Positions 1-6,368 of a DNA stretch of 7,710 nucleotides are shown here, piece after piece. The stretch covers positions 1-7,710 of the forward strand of contig VBEQ01000008.1 in NCBI GenBank assembly GCA_005881235.1. Direction: 5' to 3'. The DNA is from Chloroflexota bacterium. GTDB lineage: Bacteria; Chloroflexota; Dormibacteria; CF-121. A program made the position numbers and the translations under genes. The notes beneath the pieces are model-generated. The model saw nothing but the letters and a program-made list of their open reading frames with translations. It had not been told where the DNA came from and did not search any database. Within the stretch, counting starts at the first letter, position 1, and each line of letters starts with the position of its first letter.

Positions 1-284
1 TCGTCCCAGAACGCCTGCTGCAGCGGATGTAGCGTCGTTCCCTGGGCGAGGCCCTCGATGGTCGTGATCTGGGTCCCGTCCGCCTGCACCGCGAACATCG
101 TGCAGGACTTCACGCTGTGGCCGTCGAGCTCAACGGTGCACGCCCCGCAATTGCTGGTGTCGCAACCCACGTGGGTCCCGGTGAGGCCCGCCACATCGCG
201 GATGTAGTGCACCAGCAGCAATCGAGGCTCGACCTCGTGCTCGTGCTTGGTGCCGTTGATGGTGACCGCAACCCTGCGCCTCAT
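1..284 (-). CDS. coxS: Aerobic CO dehydrogenase-type small [2Fe-2S] subunit (CoxS-like), 3' end outside the window
   Basis: Reading leftward from an ATG at 284, 94 codons are open to the window edge with no stop. The start MRRRVAVTING is followed by a plant-type ferredoxin fold. The segment GCDTSNCGACTV gives Cys41, Cys46 and Cys49, and Cys61 is the fourth ligand of the first [2Fe-2S] cluster. HPLQQAFWD near the cut matches the linker before the second, all-alpha cluster domain (CGFC type), which lies outside the window. In the xanthine oxidase/CO dehydrogenase family this subunit passes electrons from the molybdenum subunit to the FAD subunit. The GCDTSxCGACTV and AVQADG motifs favour CoxS over xanthine dehydrogenase subunits, but the true substrate depends on the large subunit, not visible here. 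A strong GGAGG at 290-294, 5 nt before the ATG, fixes the start. It is divergent from the propeller gene and may be first in its operon. Confidence 0.88.
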   Translation of the reverse strand, partial: MRRRVAVTINGTKHEHEVEPRLLLVHYIRDVAGLTGTHVGCDTSNCGACTVELDGHSVKSCTMFAVQADGTQITTIEGLAQGTTLHPLQQAFWD

Positions 285-287
285 ACG

Positions 288-294
288 CACCTCC
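288..294 (-). promoter_or_regulatory. Ribosome binding site of coxS-like gene
   Basis: The minus strand reads GGAGGTG, with the GGAGG core 5 nt upstream of the ATG at 284. It supports that start codon. Confidence 0.75.
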
Positions 295-324
295 GTCTGA
301 CTAGCCGATCCGCCTGCCAAGGAA

Positions 325-353
325 GGTATAGCACCCGAATCGGCGAGTGTCTA
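325..353 (-). promoter_or_regulatory. Putative sigma-70 type promoter of coxS-like gene
   Basis: On the minus strand, TAGACA (348-353, five of six matches to TTGACA) is followed after exactly 17 nt by TATACC (325-330, four of six matches to TATAAT). Transcription would start near 318, giving a leader of about 30 nt that contains the GGAGG site. This is a consensus match only. The host's sigma factor preference is unknown. Confidence 0.42.
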
Positions 354-374
354 GGCTGGAGTCCGAGAACGACG

Positions 375-404
375 TTGACGGCGTACGAGGGGGCTGGAGA
401 AAAT
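375..404 (+). promoter_or_regulatory. Putative promoter of the secreted propeller gene
   Basis: TTGACG (375-380) is followed after 18 nt by GAAAAT (399-404, four of six matches). Transcription would start near 411, about 40 nt before the ATG at 453. The match is moderate and unproven. It lies in the 168-nt divergent intergenic region (285-452), which otherwise holds no gene. Confidence 0.3.
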
Positions 405-439
405 GACATCGAGGGGTTCGGACCGCTGCAATCAATCCT

Positions 440-445
440 GGAGGG
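440..445 (+). promoter_or_regulatory. Ribosome binding site deciding the propeller gene start
   Basis: GGAGGG lies 7 nt upstream of the ATG at 453 and is the only good site near a start that exposes the signal peptide at the N-terminus. Confidence 0.7.
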
Positions 446-452
446 ATGGACC

Positions 453-1481
453 ATGCGCCGACTGACATTGCTGGCCGCTGCTACGATCGCCATTGGGCTT
501 GCCGTCCCAGCGTCGGCGGCCTCGCCAACCGACGTTGGGGTCGTCCAGAACTTCGGGCCGCCGCTGGCGGCGAGCTGCCATAACCCGGAGGGGATCGCCG
601 TCGACCCAACCGGCAATGTCTACGCCGCCTCCTTCGCGTTCCAGCCGGTCGCCAACATCTGCGTGGTCAATCGTCGCGGCGACCTGGTCGACGTCATCCC
701 GGTGCCGGCCGGTCCGGCTGGGGTCGCGTCGCTGCTCGGTGAGCTATTTGAAGCAGGCCAGGGTCTCTACGTGCTCGACTTCGCCAACGGCGCACCCGGC
801 AATGGCCGCTTGCTGCTCGTCGACCCCGGCAGCCACGCGGTCCAGGTGGTCGCGTCCGGGCTTCAGGCGCCCAACGGCCTGACCCAGGATCGGCACCGCA
901 ACATTTATATCTCTGATTCCTTTAAGGGCGTCATCTTCAAAGTCGCGCCCGATGGGACGCCCAGCGTCTGGAAGCAGGATCCGCGGCTGACCCCGCAGCC
1001 CGGTACGGGACCGCCTTTCGGCGCCAACGGGGTCGCCTTTGACCGCAACCAGGAATTCCTCTACGTGGCCACCACCGCCGACGCGAAGATCTATCGGATC
1101 CCGGTGCTCAAGGACGGCACGGCGGGGAGTCTGGAGCTGTTTGCCTCCGGTGAGACGATCGACGCCACCCAGGGAACGACCGAAGCCCTGCACGGCGCCG
1201 ACGGCATCATGTTCGATGTCCGGGGGAACCTCTACGTGACCGCAAATTCGGCGCAGCATCCGGCGCCCGGCCTGCCTGGCGAGCTTCAGGTGTTATCGCC
1301 CGAGGGCCGGCTGATCGCGCGCTACGACGGCGTCGGTCAGCACGATCTGGACTTTCCCGCCAGCCTCGTCTTTCACGAGCGCGCCGTTTACATGACGAAC
1401 CTTTCGCTGACGGACGGCGGAACCAACTCCAAGCTGTCGGTGATGGGCGTGCCCTTCCCAGGAGCGCCGTTGCGGCCCTAG
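453..1481 (+). CDS. Secreted six-bladed beta-propeller, SMP-30/gluconolactonase-like
   Basis: The 342-residue product starts with MRR, a hydrophobic stretch (residues 4-18) and VPASA, a typical Sec signal peptide with likely cleavage after residue 22 or 23. The mature part has spaced propeller-strand motifs: PEGIAVDPTGNVY (46-58), APNGLTQD (139-146), GANGVAFD (190-197) and GADGIMFD (248-255). Glu47, Asn141, Asn192 and Asp250 fall in the order and near the spacing of the metal and substrate residues of SMP-30 lactonases (human Glu18, Asn103, Asn154, Asp204), so a metal-dependent lactonase is possible. NHL-type or other non-catalytic propellers look similar. GGAGGG at 440-445 sits 7 nt before the ATG and decides the start. 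An upstream in-frame ATG at 117 would remove the signal peptide from the N-terminus and run antisense through coxS. Substrate is unknown and no partner is evident. The stop codon is 6 nt from that of convergent hisA. Confidence 0.82.
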   Translation: MRRLTLLAAATIAIGLAVPASAASPTDVGVVQNFGPPLAASCHNPEGIAVDPTGNVYAASFAFQPVANICVVNRRGDLVDVIPVPAGPAGVASLLGELFEAGQGLYVLDFANGAPGNGRLLLVDPGSHAVQVVASGLQAPNGLTQDRHRNIYISDSFKGVIFKVAPDGTPSVWKQDPRLTPQPGTGPPFGANGVAFDRNQEFLYVATTADAKIYRIPVLKDGTAGSLELFASGETIDATQGTTEALHGADGIMFDVRGNLYVTANSAQHPAPGLPGELQVLSPEGRLIARYDGVGQHDLDFPASLVFHERAVYMTNLSLTDGGTNSKLSVMGVPFPGAPLRP

Positions 1482-1487
1482 CCCGGC

Positions 1488-2192
1488 CTATAACCTGAGC
1501 GCAGCGCCGAGTTCGATCTTTCCCTCGAGCAACGCCCGGCCGACGATCGCGCCCTCGGCGCCCGAATCCCGGATCGCCTCGAGATCGGCGTAGGTCGCGA
1601 CTCCACCGGCGACGAGCACCGGAACTCCAACGGGAAGGAGGAGCGAGAGGCTGGAGAGGTCGGGCCCGCCGAGTGTGCCATCGCGGGCGGTGTCGGTATG
1701 GATGAAGCGCTGCGCCCCGGCATCCCTGAGCGTCTCGGCCAGGGCGGCGGGGTCCTGGGACGACTCGCGGCGCCACCCCCGGGTCAGCACGCGTCGACCG
1801 CGGGTGTCCAGGCTGAAGACCAGGCGCGGACCGAAGCGGGCGGCCCATGACGCCGCGACCGCAGGCGATTCGGTCGCCGCGGTGCCGACGATCACGCGGG
1901 CGACGCCCCGCTCCAGGGCGGCCTCCACCTGCCCCAGGTCGCGAGCGCCGCCTCCCGCCTGCACCGGCACCCCGGCCGCGGCCGCGATGTCGCCGATCAG
2001 GTCCAGGTGGGACCAGTGACCGAGGCGGGCGCCGTCGAGATCGACCACATGCAACCAGGGAGCACCGGCTTCAGCGAACCCCAGCGCGAGCGCGATCGGG
2101 TCGGAACCGAAATCGGTCACGCGGGCGAAATCGCCCTGCTCCAGCCGTACCGCGTTCCCGCCGAGCAGGTCGATCGCCGGGATGATCAGCAC
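1488..2192 (-). CDS. hisA: HisA, ProFAR isomerase
   Basis: This 234-residue (beta/alpha)8 barrel performs the Amadori rearrangement of ProFAR to PRFAR, the substrate of HisH-HisF, in the cytoplasm. Visible hallmarks are IPAIDLLGG with catalytic Asp8, VQAGGGARD (78-85, phosphate loop), FSLDTRG with the second catalytic Asp129, HTDTARDGT (165-173) with Thr166, and the C-terminal phosphate site AGGVAT (195-200) plus IVGRAL (216-221). The length is normal for the family. The start is GTG at 2192. An in-frame stop lies not far upstream and no ATG fits the conserved LIIPAIDL beginning. No clear Shine-Dalgarno precedes it. hisA normally sits between hisH and hisF; here it is inverted and divergent from the rest of the operon, sharing a 52-nt control region. 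I see no sign that it is a dual HisA/TrpF (PriA), but this cannot be excluded. Confidence 0.95.
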   Translation of the reverse strand: MLIIPAIDLLGGNAVRLEQGDFARVTDFGSDPIALALGFAEAGAPWLHVVDLDGARLGHWSHLDLIGDIAAAAGVPVQAGGGARDLGQVEAALERGVARVIVGTAATESPAVAASWAARFGPRLVFSLDTRGRRVLTRGWRRESSQDPAALAETLRDAGAQRFIHTDTARDGTLGGPDLSSLSLLLPVGVPVLVAGGVATYADLEAIRDSGAEGAIVGRALLEGKIELGAALRL

Positions 2193-2252
2193 CAGACTGG
2201 CACGCCCGGCGCCGGCCGTTCTGTCATCGTGTTAGCATATTAACATGTTAAA
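2193..2252. promoter_or_regulatory. Divergent his control region with a putative operator
   Basis: The 52 nt between hisA and the regulator gene, plus the first bases of the latter, contain an abrupt AT-rich patch (2231-2252) in otherwise GC-rich DNA. TTAACATGTTAA (2240-2251) is a perfect 12-bp palindrome containing the regulator's ATG. It overlaps GTTA-6-TAAC (2231-2244), and GTTA recurs 16 bp apart at 2231 and 2247. On the minus strand TGTTAATAT (2237-2245) resembles an extended -10 for hisA, which would give a leader of about 38 nt. On the plus strand TAGCAT (2233-2238) lies at -12 to -7 relative to the regulator ATG, as expected for a leaderless transcript. No good -35 box is seen for either. 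A protein bound at the palindrome would block both directions. The operator role is inferred. Confidence 0.5.
2240..2251. repeat. Perfect 12-bp palindrome, candidate operator half-sites
   Basis: TTAACATGTTAA reads the same on both strands and includes the ATG at 2245. It stands in the only clearly AT-rich patch of the window, between hisA and a DNA-binding protein gene. Its symmetry suits a homodimeric regulator such as a TrpR-family protein, although it lacks the CTAG cores of the E. coli trp operator. Confidence 0.55.
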
Positions 2253-2592
2253 GCGCCGGCCCCGGACCTCGCCACCTCGAGCGAAATCGGGCCGCCCCCC
2301 GCAGAGCTGGACTACCCCGGCAACCACGGATCTTTTCCGGACGATCGCCGGGTTGAAGTCGCTCGAGGAGACCGAGCGGTTCTTTCGGGACCTGTGCACG
2401 ATCCCGGAGCTCCACACCCTCTCGCACCGCTGGGAGGTGGCCAAGCTTCTCGACCAGGGAGTCCACTACGCGGACATCGCCGAGCGTACCGGCGCCAGCA
2501 CCGCGACCATCACGCGCATCAATTCCTGGCGGCGGTTCGGAACCGGTGGCTACCGGCTGCTGCTCGACCGGCGCAAGGCGCGCTCAAAGTGA
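2245..2592 (+). CDS. TrpR/YerC-family transcriptional regulator, probable his regulator
   Basis: The 115-residue product contains a TrpR-like fold at residues 30-108. The motifs are FFRDLCTIPELHTLSHRWEVA (split around residues 46-66), then a helix-turn-helix from YADIAE to GASTATITRI (75-92). The GASTATITR segment is the family signature, matching GAGIATITR of E. coli TrpR. Arg62 and Arg91 align with TrpR Arg54 and Arg84, which sandwich the corepressor ring; the Gly85 position is Ile92, as in YerC-type relatives, so tryptophan is an unlikely ligand. An extra 28-residue basic, proline-rich N-terminus precedes the domain. ATG 2245 is the only plausible start, has no Shine-Dalgarno and lies inside the palindrome, suggesting a leaderless, self-regulated transcript. 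The stop overlaps hisG (GTGA). First-gene position suggests control of histidine synthesis; TrpR-family HisR regulators of his genes have been predicted in Firmicutes. Ligand and repressor role are inferred. Confidence 0.88.
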   Translation: MLKRRPRTSPPRAKSGRPPQSWTTPATTDLFRTIAGLKSLEETERFFRDLCTIPELHTLSHRWEVAKLLDQGVHYADIAERTGASTATITRINSWRRFGTGGYRLLLDRRKARSK

Positions 2593-3470
2593 ACGGCCGT
2601 TCCGGGCTCATCGACGGCCGGCTGCGCCTCGCGATCCCCAACAAAGGTCGGCTTGCCGAACCGGCGATCGCGCTGCTGCGCGAGGCCGGCTACCAGTTCG
2701 AGGCGGACGATCGGCGCCTCTTTGCGCCCTGCGACAACTACCCTCTCGACCTGCTCTTCGTTCGAGCCGAGGACATCCCGGAGTACACCGGGGACGGCGT
2801 CGTCGATCTGGGCATCACGGGTTCCAACCTGGTCGAGGAGCGGGGCAGCCCGGTCAGCCAGAGCATGGCGCTCGGCTTTGGTCACTGCCAGTTGCGGGTG
2901 GCCGTTCCCGATAAGCAACCGTTCCAGCAGCTGCGCGACCTGGCAGGCCGTCCGGTGGCCACCTCGCATCCCCGCACCACTGCTCGGTTCTTCAAGGAAC
3001 GGAATGTCGCCGTCGAGCTGATCGAGATCAGTGGCGCGGTCGAGATCACGCCGCTGCTCGGCGTGGCCGATGCGATCGTCGACCTGGTCTCGACCGGCAG
3101 CACGCTCGCGGTCAACGGCCTGCGTTCCATCGAGACGATCCTCGAATCGGAAGCACAGCTGATCAGCCATCCCCGGCTGAGCCCGGAAAAATCCGAGCGC
3201 CGGCGTCAGCTCGAGACGATGCTCGCCAGCGTGATCGCCGCCCGGCGCAAGAAGTACGTGATGATGAACGCCCCCGCGGATGCGCTACCACTCATCAAGA
3301 ACGTGATCCCCGGCATGGGGTCGCCGACCGTGATGCCCCTGGCCGACCCGGCGATGATCGCGATCCACGCCGTGGTCGACGCGGACGCGGTCTGGGCGCT
3401 GCTCGGCCCGCTGAAGGCCGCAGGGGCGACGTCGATCCTCGTGATGCCGATCGAGAAGCTCATCCCATGA
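2589..3470 (+). CDS. hisG: HisG, ATP phosphoribosyltransferase, long form
   Basis: HisG condenses ATP and PRPP to phosphoribosyl-ATP, the committed first step. The 293-residue product begins RLRLAIPNKGRL (11-22). It continues with DLGITGSN (73-80) and the PRPP-binding signature LGVADAIVDLVSTGSTL (157-173). A C-terminal segment of about 75 residues (from KKYVMMNAP, 221-229) is the ACT-like regulatory domain of long-form HisG. Such enzymes are hexameric, need no HisZ and are inhibited by histidine. The start is GTG 2589, whose last two bases belong to the regulator's TGA (GTGA overlap); a weak AAGG at 2575-2578 precedes it. The frame stays open upstream to an ATG at 2394, but that would add 65 residues unlike any HisG, antiparallel to nothing and overlapping the regulator. 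It ends with an ATGA overlap into hisD, so translation is probably coupled at both ends. Confidence 0.95.
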   Translation: MNGRSGLIDGRLRLAIPNKGRLAEPAIALLREAGYQFEADDRRLFAPCDNYPLDLLFVRAEDIPEYTGDGVVDLGITGSNLVEERGSPVSQSMALGFGHCQLRVAVPDKQPFQQLRDLAGRPVATSHPRTTARFFKERNVAVELIEISGAVEITPLLGVADAIVDLVSTGSTLAVNGLRSIETILESEAQLISHPRLSPEKSERRRQLETMLASVIAARRKKYVMMNAPADALPLIKNVIPGMGSPTVMPLADPAMIAIHAVVDADAVWALLGPLKAAGATSILVMPIEKLIP

Positions 3471-5794
3471 TCGCGGTCGACGCGCTGCCCGCAGCGGGCA
3501 CCGCCGCCTACCGATCGCTCGTCACCCGCACGCCGGTGCCCGAGGAGGTGCGCGTGCAGACCCAGGCGCTGCTGCTCGACGTCAAAAAGCGCGGCGACGC
3601 GGCACTGCTCGACCTCACCGAGCGCCTCGATGGCGTGCGCCTCCAGCAAACCGGCGTCACCACCGAGGCCGTGCGCGCGGCGCTGGACAATCTGGACCCC
3701 GGATTGCGAGGCGCGCTCGAGATCGCGGCCGCGAACATCGAGGCGGTTCACGGCGCACAACGCTTCCGCGAGGAGCCGGTCGACGTCATGCGGGGCGTGC
3801 GCGTCTGGCGAGAGTGGCGTGCATTGCGCCGGGTCGGGCTCTACGTGCCCGGCGGGCGCACGGTTTACCCGTCGTCCGTCCTGATGCTCGCCATCCCGGC
3901 CCGCCTCGCCGGCTGCGAAGAGATCGTCATGTGCTCTCCGCCGCAGCGCGATGGGCAGATTGCCCCTGCGGTGCTCGCGGCCGCCGGGCTCGCGGGCGTG
4001 ACCGAGGTCCACGCCGTCGGGGGCGCGCAGGCGATCGCCGCCATGGCGTACGGCACCGAGTCTGTGCGCCGGGTCGACAAGATCTTCGGGCCGGGCAACG
4101 CCTTCGTCACCGCCGCCAAGCTGGCCGTGTTCGGCGACGTCGCCATCGATATGCCCGCCGGGCCGTCGGAAATTCTGGTCCTGACCGATGGATCGGTGCC
4201 CGCTGCCTGGGTGGCGGCCGATCTGCGCGCCCAGGCAGAGCACGCTGCCGACGCGCGCGCCATCCTGGTCAGCACCGATCCAGCGATCGCCACTGACGTC
4301 AGGGGACTGCTAGACGGCGTGCTCGCCGACCAGGTGCTCGTGCTGAGCGCGATCGGGATGGAGGCGGCGGTTGCGTTCGCGAACGACTTCGCCCCGGAGC
4401 ACCTGACGCTCGCCTGCGCCGAGCCCGACCGGTGGCTGACGCGCATCTCGGCCGCTGGATCGGTCTTCCTCGGCCCCTACGCCCCGGCCGCGGCGGGTGA
4501 TTACGCGACTGGGGCCAACCACGTGCTCCCGACGGGCGGCGCGAGCCGCTCCTTCAGCGCGCTCGGCGTCGACGCCTTTGGGCGAACCATGCAAGGACAG
4601 TCGCTGGACCGCGACGGCCTGCGCGAGCTCGAGCCCGTGGTCGACGCCATCGCCGCGGCGGAGCAGCTATCTGCCCACAAAGAATCGGTCCGCATCCGGC
4701 GGTCGGGCTCCGCCTCCTTCCCCAGATTCGACGGTCCGCGGCCCCGCGGCGCGATCCTGCACATGCAGCCGTACGAGTGGGAGCCACCCAGCGCACGCAT
4801 CGCGAGCGAGGCGGGTGTGCCGGAGCGCGACGTGGTCCGCTTTGACACCAACACGTCGCCCTGGCCGGGCGTAGCACTGAGCGACGTTGGAACGCTGGCG
4901 CTCAACGAATACCCAGACACGAGTTACTCCATGCTCACCGACGCGCTGGCGGCCTATACCTGGGCGCCGGCGGACGCGATCACGGTCGGTGCCGGAGCGG
5001 ACGAGATCCTCGACATGCTGGCGAAAGCCTATGTGGGGGCCGGCGATCCGGTGGTGCTGTCGCGGCCCACCTACGCGATGTTTCGGATCGTCAGCGAGAT
5101 GGCGGGCGGCCGCGTCAACGCCGTACCAGCGGCCGGCCTCGATCTCGACCAGGACCGGTTCCTAAAAGCGTCGGCCCACGCCCGCCTCACCTGGCTGTGC
5201 AATCCCAACAACCCCACCGGCGAGCTTCTGCCGGTCGGCTTCATCGAGAAGCTGGCCGAAGGATCCCCCGGCGTGGTCGCGGTCGACGAGGCCTACTTCG
5301 AGTTTTCCGGTGTCACCGCCACCGGGCTGATCGCGCGTTTTCCCAACCTGGTGCTCGTGCGCACGCTGAGCAAGGCGTTCGGGCTGGCGGGCGTGCGCGT
5401 CGGCTACGCGCTCGCCGGGGCGCCGATCAGCGCCGCACTCCGCCGTGTCCGGCCGCCCGGGAGCATCAGTGTCGTCTCGGAAGCGCTGGGTACGCACGCC
5501 CTGCGCGACCAGCGCGGAATGGTCCAGCGTGTGTCGAGCATCGTCGCGAGCCGTGAAACGCTCTACGGCGAGCTTGTCCGCATCGGTCTCGAGGTGCACC
5601 CTTCAGCCGGGAACTTTCTCCTGGTCCGCGCCGGCGAGGGTGCCGCGGCGTGGCTCCTCCATCGCGGACTCGTGGTGCGGACGTTTCCCAGCGGTTCACC
5701 GCTGGCGGCATACATGCGCATCACCGTGAGAACCGCCGAGCAGAACGCCCGCCTCGTGGAGGCCCTGGCCGCATGGAGACCGAATGCCGGCTGA
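3467..5794 (+). CDS. hisD-hisC: HisD-HisC fusion: histidinol dehydrogenase / histidinol-phosphate aminotransferase
   Basis: One 775-residue frame holds two complete enzymes. Residues 1-413 are HisD, which oxidises histidinol to histidine in two NAD-dependent steps: RVGLYVPGG (122-130), FGPGNAFVTAAK (207-218), zinc ligands Gln256, His259, Asp345 and His404, and the catalytic pair Glu311-His312 in APEHLTL. Residues from about 433 to 775 are HisC, a fold-type I PLP aminotransferase making histidinol phosphate: FDTNTSP (459-465), NEYPD (480-484), NPNNPTG (579-585), VDEAYFEF (606-613), PLP lysine Lys636 in TLSKAFGL, and Arg751 in MRITV. A linker of about 20 residues rich in Arg, Pro, Gly and Ser (411-432) joins them, without stop or frameshift. 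An internal ATG at 4763 begins the HisC part but has no ribosome site. The domains catalyse the steps on either side of the missing phosphatase. A lost stop codon is the alternative to a long-standing fusion. Confidence 0.93.
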   Translation: MIAVDALPAAGTAAYRSLVTRTPVPEEVRVQTQALLLDVKKRGDAALLDLTERLDGVRLQQTGVTTEAVRAALDNLDPGLRGALEIAAANIEAVHGAQRFREEPVDVMRGVRVWREWRALRRVGLYVPGGRTVYPSSVLMLAIPARLAGCEEIVMCSPPQRDGQIAPAVLAAAGLAGVTEVHAVGGAQAIAAMAYGTESVRRVDKIFGPGNAFVTAAKLAVFGDVAIDMPAGPSEILVLTDGSVPAAWVAADLRAQAEHAADARAILVSTDPAIATDVRGLLDGVLADQVLVLSAIGMEAAVAFANDFAPEHLTLACAEPDRWLTRISAAGSVFLGPYAPAAAGDYATGANHVLPTGGASRSFSALGVDAFGRTMQGQSLDRDGLRELEPVVDAIAAAEQLSAHKESVRIRRSGSASFPRFDGPRPRGAILHMQPYEWEPPSARIASEAGVPERDVVRFDTNTSPWPGVALSDVGTLALNEYPDTSYSMLTDALAAYTWAPADAITVGAGADEILDMLAKAYVGAGDPVVLSRPTYAMFRIVSEMAGGRVNAVPAAGLDLDQDRFLKASAHARLTWLCNPNNPTGELLPVGFIEKLAEGSPGVVAVDEAYFEFSGVTATGLIARFPNLVLVRTLSKAFGLAGVRVGYALAGAPISAALRRVRPPGSISVVSEALGTHALRDQRGMVQRVSSIVASRETLYGELVRIGLEVHPSAGNFLLVRAGEGAAAWLLHRGLVVRTFPSGSPLAAYMRITVRTAEQNARLVEALAAWRPNAG

Positions 5795-6368
5795 ACGCTC
5801 GGCATCCCGGCAGCGGCAGACGAAGGAGACCCACGTGTCGGTGCGCCTCAAGCTCGATGGAGGCGGCGCCGCCGAGGTCGCCACCGGCGTTCCTTTTCTC
5901 GACCACCTGCTGCGCGCGCTGGCCGTGCATGCCCGCCTCGACCTCGAGGTGGGCGCACGGGGCGACCTGGAGGTTGATGCGCATCACACAGTCGAGGACG
6001 TTGCCCTGGTGTTGGGCGAATCGCTGGCGGAAGCGCTGGGCGATCGGTCCGGCATCGCCCGCTTTGGCGATGCCATCGTACCGCTCGATGAGAGCCTCGC
6101 GACCGTCGCAATCGATTGCGGCGGCCGTGGCTACGCGATGATCAATCTCCCCCTGCGCGCCGAGATGATCGGCTCGCTGCCGGCAACGCTTGTCCCCCAC
6201 TTCCTGGAAACATTTGCCCTACGCGGTGGCCTGACCCTGCATGTGGTCGCGTCGGGACGTGACGACCACCACCTGGCCGAGGCGACCTTCAAAGCCCTGG
6301 CTCGCGCACTTCGCCAGGCCTGTGCCGTCGATCCAGCCCTGCGTGGACAGAGCGCGAGCACGAAATGA
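5784..6368 (+). CDS. hisB: HisB, imidazoleglycerol-phosphate dehydratase (monofunctional)
   Basis: This 194-residue enzyme removes water from IGP to give imidazole-acetol phosphate, the substrate of the HisC domain upstream. Diagnostic parts are RQTKETHVSV (11-20), PFLDHLL with His41, the metal-binding DAHHTVED (65-72: His67, His68, Glu71), PHFLETFA (138-145) with His139, and GRDDHHLAEATFKALARAL (158-176) with His162, His163 and Glu166. These duplicated HHxxE motifs bind two manganese ions in the 24-mer. It lacks the N-terminal HAD phosphatase of E. coli HisB, so a separate histidinol-phosphate phosphatase must be encoded elsewhere. ATG 5784 lies inside the end of the fusion gene (11-nt overlap) and follows GGAGA (5775-5779). 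No later ATG or GTG would keep the conserved RxTxET segment. It ends in an ATGA overlap with hisH. Confidence 0.95.
   Translation: MPAERSASRQRQTKETHVSVRLKLDGGGAAEVATGVPFLDHLLRALAVHARLDLEVGARGDLEVDAHHTVEDVALVLGESLAEALGDRSGIARFGDAIVPLDESLATVAIDCGGRGYAMINLPLRAEMIGSLPATLVPHFLETFALRGGLTLHVVASGRDDHHLAEATFKALARALRQACAVDPALRGQSASTK

Noticed and set aside
304..344. Inverted repeat GCCGAT / ATCGGC in the coxS-propeller intergenic region
   Set aside because: Only 6-bp arms with a 29-nt loop; too weak to call an operator or terminator.
117..452. Upstream in-frame extension of the propeller gene from an ATG at 117
   Set aside because: It would run antisense through coxS, shows no family similarity, and would bury the signal peptide at residue 112. 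GGAGGG directly precedes ATG 453.
2206..2215. 10-bp palindrome CCGGCGCCGG in the hisA leader
   Set aside because: Short GC palindromes are expected by chance in such GC-rich DNA, and nothing links it to the AT-rich element.
2394..2588. Upstream in-frame extension of hisG from an ATG at 2394
   Set aside because: The 65 added residues are the out-of-frame reading of the regulator gene and look unlike HisG. GTG 2589 gives normal length and a GTGA overlap.
3206..4243. Long minus-strand open frame (345 codons) opposite hisG/hisD
   Set aside because: It is the antisense shadow of GC-rich codons. Its translation shows no recognisable domain, and the plus strand holds clear hisG and hisD.
4763..5794. 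Separate hisC gene starting at the internal ATG 4763
   Set aside because: There is no stop codon between the HisD and HisC parts and no Shine-Dalgarno before 4763. Internal initiation cannot be excluded but has no support.
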